Shown piece after piece: positions 1 through 6,390 of a DNA stretch of 11,556 bases. The DNA comes from DASVCZ01 sp036381335. GTDB taxonomy: Bacteria; Patescibacteriota; Microgenomatia; UBA1400; PJMF01. Position 1 is the stretch's first letter. Every line of letters begins with the position of its first letter. Where the stretch lies: assembly GCA_036381335.1 (NCBI GenBank), contig DASVCZ010000023.1, positions 1 through 11,556 of the forward strand, read 5' to 3'. The notes beneath the pieces were generated by a model. The model made no database searches, had not been told where the DNA came from, and saw only the letters and a program-made list of their open reading frames with translations. The position numbers and the translations under genes were made by a program.

Positions 1-261
1 GAGTGCCGTGGTGATGACCTAGTGCCTCAGGAAATGGGTAGTGAAAAAGCTCGAGCCTTTACCGACATGGCCGGAGTTAGTAATAATGAAACAGTCTGGT
101 TCTCTTTTATTATTTTTAAAGATAAAAAACATCGCGATGAAGTCAATGCAAAAGTCATGGCAGAGATGGATGAACAAATGAAAGAGTACCAAGATATGCA
201 AATGCCGTTTGATATGAAGCAAATGGCCTACGGTGGTTTTCAAGTTGAAGTTGAAGGGTGA
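1..261 (+). CDS. DUF1428 family protein (YbaA-like), 5' end cut off
   Basis: The frame is open from base 1 to the TGA at 259-261, giving 86 visible residues. The frame has no stop upstream, and a GTG at 22 is probably internal, because the family pattern already starts before it (Glu-Cys-Arg-Gly-Asp-Asp-Leu at the very left edge). DUF1428 proteins are about 115-120 residues, so roughly 30 N-terminal residues lie outside the window. Recognisable family blocks are the ETVWFSFIIFKDKKHRDEVN stretch in the middle and the MPFDMKQMAYGGF block near the C-terminus. The fold is a small ferredoxin-like alpha/beta barrel known from structures of E. coli YbaA relatives; the biochemical role is unknown. 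No terminator is visible after the stop, and about 90 AT-rich bases separate it from the next gene. Confidence 0.88.
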   Translation, partial: ECRGDDLVPQEMGSEKARAFTDMAGVSNNETVWFSFIIFKDKKHRDEVNAKVMAEMDEQMKEYQDMQMPFDMKQMAYGGFQVEVEG

Positions 262-349
262 GATAAAGTTGTAGTTTTCAATGTTATTTCTGGTTTTCAA
301 TAGTTTAAGGTAGCATATTTTTATATTTCAGCGCAAATCAGAGAATGAA

Positions 350-357
350 TGTATAAT
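350..357 (+). promoter_or_regulatory. -10 element (TG-TATAAT) of the FkbM gene
   Basis: A perfect TATAAT at 352-357 is directly preceded by TG. No convincing -35 box stands 16-18 bases upstream. The box physically overlaps the ATG at 356, so a transcript from it would start near 363-365 and could not contain that ATG; the in-frame ATG at 365 lies 7 bases after the box. This is seen directly in the sequence; promoter activity is inferred. Confidence 0.6.
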
Positions 358-364
358 GCATTCC

Positions 365-1159
365 ATGACACGTTTACTCATACGGCTTCTTTCTCACCTA
401 TCTATACCGTTATTGCAACCATTTTTTGAGACTATATTTTTCTTTTCATTAGTAGGGATGAATAAAGCTTCTACAGGAGCTGCTAATAGTAGTGGTGAAA
501 AAAATGTTTTGACCTTTTTAAAACAAGAAAATATTTTTGCAAATAAACCAATAATTTTTGATGTGGGTGCACACACTGGACAGAATATAGAGCAGGTAAT
601 CAATGTATTTCCTTCAGCTAAAATTGTTGCCTTTGAACCGTCTAAAACATCATTTGCTGTTTTACAAAAAAAATATAAACGAAATAAAGAAGTTCAGTTA
701 GTTATGAAGGGGTTGTCTAGTAAAAAACAGACACATAAGTTGTTTGCTAACAAGGCAGGATCCGGTTTGGCAAGTTTATATGAAAGAGATTTGTCCCATA
801 CTGATTTAACTTTTTCTCATTCTGAAAAAATTGTGCTTACTACGCTCGATTCTTTTTGTGCTGAATATATGATTGAAAAAATTGATTTTTTAAGAATGGA
901 TATTGAGGGGCATGAGTTAATGGCGCTTCAGGGAGCAAAAAAGATGCTTGCAAAAAGATCAATTAAAGCAATTCAGTTTGAATTTGGAGGGACTAATATT
1001 GATTCACGAACGTATTTTAAAGATTTCTTTCAACTCTTAAATGAGAACTACCAAATATACCGAATTTTACATAATGGTTTTTGGCCAATAAAAGAATATA
1101 AAGAGATTCACGAAATTTTTTACAATACTAACTTTTTAGCGGTAATGCGTGATAAATAA
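365..1159 (+). CDS. FkbM family SAM-dependent methyltransferase
   Basis: A Rossmann-fold methyltransferase of the FkbM family, whose members O-methylate sugars or other secondary metabolites; the substrate here is unknown. Numbering from the longer start at 356 (267 aa), the SAM-binding motif I is FDVGAHTG at 68-75, the acidic ribose-binding position is Glu94 in FEPS, and the family hallmark is the DFLRMDIEGHE block at 177-187 preceded by LTTLD. Residues 5-34 are hydrophobic and might sit at the membrane. I prefer the start at 365 (codon 4 of the longer frame, 264 aa) because the only good -10 box overlaps the ATG at 356; no Shine-Dalgarno site precedes either ATG. The gene is much richer in AAA, ATT and TTT codons than its neighbours, which suggests separate acquisition. 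Methyltransferase identity is secure; start is moderately supported. Confidence 0.88.
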   Translation: MTRLLIRLLSHLSIPLLQPFFETIFFFSLVGMNKASTGAANSSGEKNVLTFLKQENIFANKPIIFDVGAHTGQNIEQVINVFPSAKIVAFEPSKTSFAVLQKKYKRNKEVQLVMKGLSSKKQTHKLFANKAGSGLASLYERDLSHTDLTFSHSEKIVLTTLDSFCAEYMIEKIDFLRMDIEGHELMALQGAKKMLAKRSIKAIQFEFGGTNIDSRTYFKDFFQLLNENYQIYRILHNGFWPIKEYKEIHEIFYNTNFLAVMRDK

Positions 1160-1165
1160 ACTCGC

Positions 1166-1171
1166 TATAGT
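1166..1171 (+). promoter_or_regulatory. -10 element (TATAGT) of the VOC gene, leaderless type
   Basis: TATAGT begins 7 bases after the FkbM stop codon and ends exactly 6 bases before the ATG at 1178, so transcription would begin at about the A of the start codon. The same arrangement and the same GATACT spacer recur before the cupredoxin gene at 6731. No -35 box is evident. Confidence 0.6.
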
Positions 1172-1177
1172 GATACT

Positions 1178-1642
1178 ATGAAACATATGACCTCCCCCCA
1201 ACCTAACCTCAAGCGCATGGATAATATGGGTATCGTCGTAGAATCTCTTGATGAAGTCATTGCTTTCTTCACTGAGCTCGGCCTAACCCTTGAAGGACGA
1301 ATGATGATCGAAGGCGAATGGGCCGGACGAGTCACTGGCCTAGGAAACCAGCAAGTTGAAGTGGCGATGATGGTCACCCCCGATGGCCATAGTCGACTTG
1401 AGCTATCGAGATTTATCACCCCGCCTATCGTGGCTGATCACCGGCATGCTCCAGTCAACGCCCTGGGCTACCTCCGGGTTATGTTCACTGTCGAAGACAT
1501 CGACGGAACACTCGCTAGGCTCCAAAAGCATGGCGCTGAACTCGTCGGTGAAGTCGTCAACTACCAAGACACGTACAAGCTCTGCTACATCCGCGGACCT
1601 GAAGGCATCCTTATCGGACTAGCCCAAGAACTTGGAAAGTAA
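1178..1642 (+). CDS. VOC superfamily (glyoxalase/bleomycin-resistance fold) protein
   Basis: A 154-residue protein of the vicinal oxygen chelate fold, with two beta-alpha-beta-beta-beta modules at about 12-78 and 96-150. The first module has MGIVVESLDEVIAFFTELGL and the LEL strand with Glu75; the second has YLRVMFTVEDIDGTLARL and ends in GPEGILIGLAQEL. The usual metal ligands are mostly absent: the position of the first His is Asn16, the position of the second-module His is Arg100, and the terminal Glu is Gly147; only Glu75 remains. It may therefore be a binding protein and not a metal-dependent glyoxalase. From memory the sequence resembles a conserved VOC subfamily of high-GC actinobacteria, which fits its GC-richer codons than the FkbM gene; that is an inference. 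ATG 1178 is chosen from the -10 box 6 bases upstream; Met4 at 1187 is an alternative. Confidence 0.9.
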   Translation: MKHMTSPQPNLKRMDNMGIVVESLDEVIAFFTELGLTLEGRMMIEGEWAGRVTGLGNQQVEVAMMVTPDGHSRLELSRFITPPIVADHRHAPVNALGYLRVMFTVEDIDGTLARLQKHGAELVGEVVNYQDTYKLCYIRGPEGILIGLAQELGK

Positions 1643-1659
1643 TCAGCTAAGAAGCTACC

Positions 1660-2481
1660 ATGAAGATTTTAATAATTGGTGACATTCACATAGGTGAATC
1701 AAGAGAATCAACGTCTCAACCAGGAATTGTGCGCCAAGCAAACACTCAAGCCGAGGAAACGTTATCAGCCTTGATTCCTCTATTTAATACACTACATTTT
1801 GATGTTGTAGTTCATACGGGCGACTCTCTGAGTGATACACAAGTCAAAGAAACTGATGCAGCTAATATCACTAAAACACTTGATCTTCTCAACAAAATTA
1901 GTGTTCCTAAAATCCATCTAGTAGGCAATCATGAGTTAAGAGCCTTCAGCTTAAATGAGCTCACAGATGTGTATAAAAACGCTGGCATAGAGCCTAACTT
2001 TTTTGGAGTACAAGAGTTTCAAGACTTTAGAATTATTTGGCTCGATATGGAATTGAATGAAGATAATCACGCGTTCCTCCCACCGGAAAGAATTGAGTGG
2101 CTAAAATCGCTACCTGTTAACTCAAAGCCGACGTTAGTATTTTCTCATTACTCCTTGGTTCCCATTGATGTGTCTGGGACTTTTTACTTTGAAGACCAAC
2201 CACAGAATATGTACTTGGGTAACGCTCGGGCAGTGGTAGAGGCCTTAAAGCACTTGAATCCCCAACTTTGTATTAATGGTCACGTTCACTTACTCACACA
2301 CCAAAAATTGGGAGATACCCATTATATTTCTACGCCGTCATTTACTGAAAATATTACTGCGGAGAAATTTCCAGATAACAATCCTGGCATTTTTTCGATC
2401 TTAGATGTTGATAGTAACCGATTTATTTTTACCACTTACAGTGGAGAGTTTTGTTTTAGCAAGATACAAGGAAGATTATAA
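1660..2481 (+). CDS. Calcineurin-like metallophosphoesterase
   Basis: A 273-residue cytoplasmic phosphoesterase with every metal-ligand motif of the family in order: GDIH with Asp8 and His10, GDSLSD with Asp55, GNHE with Asn90 and His91, FSHY with His163, and GHVH with His208 and His210. Two divalent metals would be held between the two beta sheets. The family hydrolyses phosphomono- or diesters; the overall size and simple one-domain build resemble cyclic-nucleotide or nucleotide phosphodiesterases (Icc/CpdA type), but the substrate cannot be read from the sequence. It begins 17 bases after the VOC stop, with no clear -10 box and only a poor AAGAAG in front of the ATG, so it may be read through from the VOC promoter. 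It heads a run of three hydrolase genes ending at 3559. Confidence 0.9.
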   Translation: MKILIIGDIHIGESRESTSQPGIVRQANTQAEETLSALIPLFNTLHFDVVVHTGDSLSDTQVKETDAANITKTLDLLNKISVPKIHLVGNHELRAFSLNELTDVYKNAGIEPNFFGVQEFQDFRIIWLDMELNEDNHAFLPPERIEWLKSLPVNSKPTLVFSHYSLVPIDVSGTFYFEDQPQNMYLGNARAVVEALKHLNPQLCINGHVHLLTHQKLGDTHYISTPSFTENITAEKFPDNNPGIFSILDVDSNRFIFTTYSGEFCFSKIQGRL

Positions 2482-2498
2482 ATAAGCGGCAAGTAATT

Positions 2499-3140
2499 AT
2501 GACCCAAATTTTCATCTTAGGCTCTAGTAGTGTGTATGGCGTGGGAGCAGAACATGGTGGTTGGGCAGATCTCATTAAACAGACTTTACATCATAAAATG
2601 TACGCTCAAGGCGGAATAGGTGAAAAGATTGAAGTTTTTAACTTTGGTAAATCGGGAGCCAAGATTGAGTTTGCACAACAATTATTTCCACTTCTCCTAG
2701 AACAGTATGGTCGTAGTGGCAAAATCATTACTATTGTTTCAATTGGCGGCAATAACTCTAAGGCTGAAACTACTCCCACTAATTATGCTTCAACCCTAGA
2801 AGAGTATGAGTCTCAAATGTCAGATTTGTTAGAGACATTAAAAGAAAAAAGCGATCTTGTTGTCGCAGTTGGTGGCGGCTATGTTGATGAAGCTAAGACC
2901 AACCCTAAGCATAATCCCCTGACTGGGGGAAAATCATATTTCACTAATGAACGAAGAAAACTGTTTGAAGCAAAATGGCAAGAAATTTGCCTGGCTAAAA
3001 ATATTCCTTTTGTGGGAGTTGAGTTGACACCTAAAGAATGGAAGGACGAGTACTTATACGAAGATGGTTTGCATCCCAATCAAAAGGGACATCAGTACAT
3101 TTGTGACAAGGTGTTAAGAGTGTTGGAAGATGAATTATGA
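2499..3140 (+). CDS. SGNH/GDSL-type hydrolase
   Basis: A 213-residue single-domain hydrolase of the SGNH fold. Block I is ILGSSSVYG at 6-14, where the usual GDS is GSS and Ser10 is the expected nucleophile. Block II is around NFGKSGA at 48-54, block III is GGNN at 83-86, and block V is DGLH at 189-192 with Asp189 and His192 completing the triad. There is no signal peptide, so the protein should be cytoplasmic. The substrate could be an acyl or acetyl ester; nothing visible decides this. It starts 17 bases after the metallophosphoesterase stop without a clear Shine-Dalgarno site. Its stop overlaps the next start in an ATGA arrangement, which points to translational coupling with the Nudix gene. 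Confidence 0.85.
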   Translation: MTQIFILGSSSVYGVGAEHGGWADLIKQTLHHKMYAQGGIGEKIEVFNFGKSGAKIEFAQQLFPLLLEQYGRSGKIITIVSIGGNNSKAETTPTNYASTLEEYESQMSDLLETLKEKSDLVVAVGGGYVDEAKTNPKHNPLTGGKSYFTNERRKLFEAKWQEICLAKNIPFVGVELTPKEWKDEYLYEDGLHPNQKGHQYICDKVLRVLEDEL

Positions 3141-3559
3141 AACAAAAAGAAAGCTCTGTAGTCCTGATTGTAAATGATAAAGGCGAACATGCATTACAAC
3201 TCCGGGCCGCTTACGACACGTCATACCCTTCACATTGGGACGTTGCCGTAGCCGGAGGTATTGAACCAGGTGAAACTCCTTTGCAAGCAGCTGTCCGAGA
3301 GTTAAAAGAAGAAGCTGGCATTGAAGGAGCACCCCAGTACGTTGAAGAAGTTCTCTACCAGGATGAAATAACCCAAGATCGACTTTACATTCATACTCTA
3401 AAACACAATGGGCCATTCTCACCAGATGCCAATGAAGTAGCAAAAATAAGGTTCTTTACTCTTGAGCAGATAGCGACAATGGTCGAAGATGGTGAAAAAT
3501 TTCATCCAGAGTTTGTTTTTCTCTGGCAGAAAGGTTTCCTTAAGAGCCTGCTATACTAA
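3137..3559 (+). CDS. Nudix hydrolase
   Basis: A 140-residue protein with a perfect Nudix box (GX5EX7REUXEEXGU) at residues 40-62: Gly40, Glu46, Arg54-Glu55, Glu58-Glu59, Gly61-Ile62. These residues bind Mg2+ and cleave a nucleoside diphosphate linked to another moiety. The SHWDVAVAGG entry to the box recalls the YfcD/isopentenyl-diphosphate-isomerase-like branch, so the substrate may not be a nucleotide. The ATG overlaps the TGA of the SGNH gene (ATGA), implying coupled translation. Together with the two genes before it, it forms a small hydrolase cassette. The promoter of the next gene overlaps this gene's TAA, and no terminator lies between them. Confidence 0.93.
   Translation: MKQKESSVVLIVNDKGEHALQLRAAYDTSYPSHWDVAVAGGIEPGETPLQAAVRELKEEAGIEGAPQYVEEVLYQDEITQDRLYIHTLKHNGPFSPDANEVAKIRFFTLEQIATMVEDGEKFHPEFVFLWQKGFLKSLLY
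3549..3557 (+). promoter_or_regulatory. Extended -10 element (TGCTATACT) of the 3566 gene, leaderless type
   Basis: TGCTATACT ends 8 bases before the ATG at 3566. Its last base is the first base of the Nudix stop codon. The identical nonamer recurs before the genes at 4505 and 6731. There is no matching -35 box, as expected for an extended -10 promoter, and no Shine-Dalgarno site between it and the ATG. Confidence 0.65.
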
Positions 3560-3565
3560 CTCAAT

Positions 3566-4420
3566 ATGAAGAAACCTTCTCCCACCAAAAACTATCCTTT
3601 ATATATTGTGGTTATTGCCAGTTGTCTTTTTTTTATTGGATACCTTTTTCTTCGTTACCTTAGTTACCAAAGTGGTGACCTCAATAGTGTGTGTGAAGCA
3701 AACATTGTGAACGCTCAACTCAGGGATTTAAGCTGGCCGAATGGCCCTACCACTTTTTACTACCTAGACTATCGTGGCATTGTTTCTCAACTCAGTAATA
3801 CTGATCAAAGTACTGTGGTAGTACCTGGGGTTATCAATAATCTCTACGTAGCTGAAAAAATTGGCAAATTAGCTTTTATGCAAGATCATGCACTGTGGAC
3901 TGTCAACTTAGATGGAACCGACAAAACGAACATTATGACTTTCCCAACTGATCAAACTCCTTTTATTTATGGTTTGAGTCAAAATGATGAAGTTTTGCTG
4001 ATTGGACTACGTAAAAATGAAGATCTGACGAAAAGTAGACCTCCACAGCCAGATCTCTATACAGTTAATCTGCTGACTAAAAAAAATAACTTAGAAACAG
4101 AAGTCTTTCATGAGATCATGGGTCGTTACCAGATTGATCAAATGGTCCATGCTCATCGAAGTTTAAGCCCTGATGGGACAAAAAATATTGAACTCCAGGA
4201 TGGGAAGTTCATTGTTGATGGTAAAGAATTATTTCATTGTGGAACAGTGCGAGGCTCCTTTTACCCAAGCGGGCCAGCTTGCTTCCGTCATGATTGGTTA
4301 GCCGATAACGATCATATTGTGCTCAATTTGTGTGGAACGGTTATAGCCGAAACATCAACTGGTAAAGTGGCCCGTCTTAACGGTGGATCAAATGTAGATT
4401 GGTTAGGAAAAGTGGAATAA
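3566..4420 (+). CDS. Membrane-anchored protein with possible beta-propeller-like ectodomain
   Basis: A 284-residue protein with a short Lys-rich N-terminus and one strong hydrophobic segment at about 11-29, so it is likely anchored by one helix with the rest outside the cytoplasm. The ectodomain shows repeated short beta patterns of the TolB/WD40-like kind: LWTVNLDGTDKTNI near 112-125, LYTVNLLTKKNN near 166-177, SLSPDGTKNIEL near 199-210 and KFIVDGKELF. These suggest an incomplete or small propeller, perhaps three to four blades, but I cannot assign a family. Cysteines at the start of the ectodomain and three near the C-terminus could form disulphides. It has its own extended -10 box directly before the ATG. 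The function is unknown. Confidence 0.75.
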   Translation: MKKPSPTKNYPLYIVVIASCLFFIGYLFLRYLSYQSGDLNSVCEANIVNAQLRDLSWPNGPTTFYYLDYRGIVSQLSNTDQSTVVVPGVINNLYVAEKIGKLAFMQDHALWTVNLDGTDKTNIMTFPTDQTPFIYGLSQNDEVLLIGLRKNEDLTKSRPPQPDLYTVNLLTKKNNLETEVFHEIMGRYQIDQMVHAHRSLSPDGTKNIELQDGKFIVDGKELFHCGTVRGSFYPSGPACFRHDWLADNDHIVLNLCGTVIAETSTGKVARLNGGSNVDWLGKVE

Positions 4421-4485
4421 AACTACTTTCTTTCACAAGTACTACATGACCATTACCTTATATTCAAATAAGAAACTTTAAACTC

Positions 4486-4494
4486 TGCTATACT
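4486..4494 (+). promoter_or_regulatory. Extended -10 element (TGCTATACT) of the 74-residue membrane gene
   Basis: The same TGCTATACT nonamer as at 3549 and 6716, ending 10 bases before the ATG at 4505. The transcript would have a leader of at most about four bases and no Shine-Dalgarno site. The 84-base gap upstream otherwise shows no hairpin or other signal. Confidence 0.6.
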
Positions 4495-4504
4495 TAAGTA
4501 GCAT

Positions 4505-4729
4505 ATGAATGACGAAAAACATCCTCAGCGTGCCGAAATTGATACCGAAAATCTGGCAAACCTTCTCATTAAATTGGTAATCTTCGCAGGATATACAGGC
4601 ATAGTTTACCTAGCTGCTGATAAACTAAACTTTTTAGGCGATGGCCTGGTAGCCACCGATCTCCTGACATTAGGGATGGAACTTGGTGGTGCATTCATAA
4701 TTGCCAGTATTGACGATATAGTTAAATAA
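4505..4729 (+). CDS. Small two-helix membrane protein, unknown
   Basis: A 74-residue protein with a polar, charged N-terminus (about residues 1-18), a hydrophobic helix at about 19-41 and a second at about 49-69, ending in Asp-Asp-Ile-Val-Lys. I recognise no family. A dedicated extended -10 box sits just upstream and a strong rho-independent terminator 25 bases downstream, so it appears to be a real single-gene transcription unit and not a chance frame. The location would be the cytoplasmic membrane; the role is unknown. Confidence 0.72.
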   Translation: MNDEKHPQRAEIDTENLANLLIKLVIFAGYTGIVYLAADKLNFLGDGLVATDLLTLGMELGGAFIIASIDDIVK

Positions 4730-4754
4730 TTTCACTTTCCAGTCACTCATCATC

Positions 4755-4778
4755 ACCTGCCTTCTTGGCAGGTTTTTT
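4755..4778 (+). terminator. Rho-independent terminator
   Basis: A perfect stem CCTGCC (4756-4761) / GGCAGG (4767-4772), extended by an A-T pair, with a five-base loop TTCTT and a run of six T. It closes the 74-residue membrane gene and stands just before the promoter of the next gene. Confidence 0.92.
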
Positions 4779-4782
4779 AGTG

Positions 4783-4788
4783 TAAAAT
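4783..4788 (+). promoter_or_regulatory. -10 element (TG-TAAAAT) of the 4797 gene, leaderless type
   Basis: TAAAAT preceded directly by TG ends 8 bases before the ATG at 4797, immediately after the terminator T-run. As with the neighbouring genes, no Shine-Dalgarno site fits between box and ATG. Confidence 0.5.
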
Positions 4789-4796
4789 GACCACAT

Positions 4797-5522
4797 ATGT
4801 TTACGGACTCTGAAAACCCAACCATGACTGTGTATCGTAGGGGCGAGGGAGCCACCAGTGAAGTGGAAGTGCCTGCGCTTTCTGAATCACTGCTGGGCCA
4901 GGGTCAAATTGGGGCGGTCAGAAGAATTACTCTTTCGCGTGGTGAAGGAAAAGAGCCATGGCATTTTGCCTACAAAAAATTTGATAGGCCAGATCCTGAT
5001 CGCGGAATTAAAGCTGTAGATATAAATTCGATCTTAATAAGTCTTCCCCACGGTCGTGAATATGCCTTGCCTACCTTACGATACGCGCATGAAGGTTTAT
5101 TTATGACTGATCTTTCTGAGGGTGGCCGAAATTTAGTTGTTTCCACCAATGACAACCCTACAGCTACCATGAATGAAGCTCAAAGAATTAATAAAGATAA
5201 CCCTCATTTTATTTCTAACTTCATTACTAACACGAACATTGGTGGTGATAGAGGCAGCTGGGAAAGAGATTTTGATCATAGAGCTGAATTGATTGCGGAA
5301 GAAACTGCTAGTGCCGGGATAAAATTAGCTGGGGATAGTATTTTTGTCGTTATTTATCCAGATGGAGAATATAGGCTACGTATTGTCGATCTAGATAATG
5401 TACATCACAATCCAAATCTACCTGCGTACGAGCTCAAAGAAAACAACATAAAAGCCATCCAAGATTCTAAGCCATTAATGCTCAGACTCTGGGCGGCCCT
5501 CTTACGGGAGACGAAAAAGTAA
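4797..5522 (+). CDS. Uncharacterised protein with possible divergent kinase-like fold
   Basis: A 241-residue soluble protein that I cannot assign firmly. Several features recall the protein-kinase/aminoglycoside-phosphotransferase fold in the right order: a glycine-rich GQGQIGAVRRITL loop at 34-46, a strand ending in AYKKF with Lys60/Lys61 at 58-62, a hinge-like LRYAHEGLFMTDLSEGG at 94-110, and a late strand RLRIVDLDNV at 193-202 that resembles the metal-binding D-F-G/D-x-D strand. A canonical HRD catalytic loop is not visible; the nearest match is GIKLAGDSIFVV at 174-185. It could be a degenerate kinase or pseudokinase, or unrelated. It has its own promoter-like box and is followed after 20 bases by the DUF1761 gene, with which it is probably cotranscribed. 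Confidence 0.8.
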   Translation: MFTDSENPTMTVYRRGEGATSEVEVPALSESLLGQGQIGAVRRITLSRGEGKEPWHFAYKKFDRPDPDRGIKAVDINSILISLPHGREYALPTLRYAHEGLFMTDLSEGGRNLVVSTNDNPTATMNEAQRINKDNPHFISNFITNTNIGGDRGSWERDFDHRAELIAEETASAGIKLAGDSIFVVIYPDGEYRLRIVDLDNVHHNPNLPAYELKENNIKAIQDSKPLMLRLWAALLRETKK

Positions 5523-5542
5523 AAAAAGAAAAGGAGATCTCT

Positions 5543-5962
5543 ATGTCACTCAATATCATCGCACTCATTGCCGCCAGTGTCGCTCAATTTGTGGTGGGAG
5601 CGGTCTGGTACACTTTTTTGTTCGGCAACCTTTGGGGCAAGATGCATGGTTTCGATAAACTACCTAAGTCTACGCAAGAAAAAATGATGAAAGCCATGCC
5701 ACCTATCTACGCTGTACAATTTGTGATAACCATGATCATGACCGGCGTGCTCGCTTACTTAATGCACATAGTTCCTCCCACGATCAATCCTTATGTGCTC
5801 GCATTTTGGTTATGGGTAGGTTTCATCGTCCCGGCTCAAGCGAGTGCCGCGCTGTTTGGAGGAGCTGAAGAAAAGTGGGTAACTACTAAAATTGCGGTTC
5901 AGGCCGGAGCTTCACTCCTTTCTCTTGAAGTTGCTGCCTTGGTCTTACAGGTATTGAGTTAA
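5543..5962 (+). CDS. DUF1761 family membrane protein
   Basis: A 139-residue integral membrane protein with four hydrophobic segments at about 3-26, 54-76, 80-102 and 116-137. The N-terminal pattern with VGAVWYTFLFGNLWGK and the late FGGAEEKW block are typical of DUF1761; members have no established function. A strong Shine-Dalgarno site, AAGGAG at 5531-5536, stands 6 bases before the ATG and fixes the start. It follows the kinase-like gene by 20 bases and has no promoter-like box of its own, so it is likely the second gene of that unit. No terminator hairpin follows; the next gene's promoter starts 25 bases downstream. Confidence 0.9.
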   Translation: MSLNIIALIAASVAQFVVGAVWYTFLFGNLWGKMHGFDKLPKSTQEKMMKAMPPIYAVQFVITMIMTGVLAYLMHIVPPTINPYVLAFWLWVGFIVPAQASAALFGGAEEKWVTTKIAVQAGASLLSLEVAALVLQVLS

Positions 5963-5987
5963 GCGGGGCGGGCATCTGAGGAAGCTT

Positions 5988-5996
5988 TGTTATAAT
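5988..5996 (+). promoter_or_regulatory. Extended -10 element (TGTTATAAT) of the DUF1801 gene, leaderless type
   Basis: A consensus extended -10 (TGnTATAAT) ends exactly 6 bases before the ATG at 6003. Transcription would begin at about the start codon. This is the best-matching promoter of the leaderless group. Confidence 0.7.
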
Positions 5997-6002
5997 AACT
6001 TT

Positions 6003-6386
6003 ATGACTAACTACTCAGTTGAAAATGTTGATGAATATATTGCTGACGCACCACAAGTGGCTCAGGCTCATCTGAGAGAAATCCGAGCCGCGGTAAAATC
6101 TGCCATTCCCCAAGCTGAAGAAAAAATAGGCTACGGCAAACCCTACTATAAACACCATCGCTGGGTGGTCGGCTATGACGTCTACAAGCAGCATATCGGT
6201 TTTGAGATTTGGGATGGTCAACTTACCAGTGAAATTCGTCAGACTTTAGAAGAAAAAGGCTATAAAACTGGCAGTAAAACCTTTCAAATACGATATGACC
6301 AGCCAGTACCCACCGCGATTATTAAGAAGCTAGCCCAAGAGCAAGCTAAAGCAGAAGAAGAGAAAGCACGTACTAAAAAGAAATAA
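6003..6386 (+). CDS. DUF1801 (YdhG-like) protein
   Basis: A 127-residue cytoplasmic protein of the DUF1801/YdhG-like family, a small alpha/beta fold resembling the frataxin (CyaY-like) shape. The typical pattern is YIADAPQVAQAHLREIRAAV near 12-31 followed by IPQAEEKIGYGKPYYK near 35-50 and a C-terminal region IRYDQPVPTAIIKKL near 96-110. The last 20 residues are a Lys/Glu-rich tail. The biochemical role is unknown; in some Firmicutes this domain is the N-terminal part of YdeI. The next gene, four bases downstream, encodes the corresponding C-terminal domain. The start is set by the -10 box ending 6 bases upstream; there is no Shine-Dalgarno site. Confidence 0.9.
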   Translation: MTNYSVENVDEYIADAPQVAQAHLREIRAAVKSAIPQAEEKIGYGKPYYKHHRWVVGYDVYKQHIGFEIWDGQLTSEIRQTLEEKGYKTGSKTFQIRYDQPVPTAIIKKLAQEQAKAEEEKARTKKK

Positions 6387-6390
6387 TTCC

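Noticed and set aside
19..300. Minus-strand open frame of 93 codons opposite the DUF1428 gene
   Set aside because: It lies antisense to a recognisable protein family, has no ribosome-binding site and extends past the gene only into AT-rich spacer; its composition (runs of Phe, His, Leu) is typical of a shadow frame.
1165..1419. Minus-strand open frame opposite the VOC gene
   Set aside because: It is antisense to a clear VOC domain, with Ser/Arg-rich composition and no supporting promoter or ribosome-binding site.
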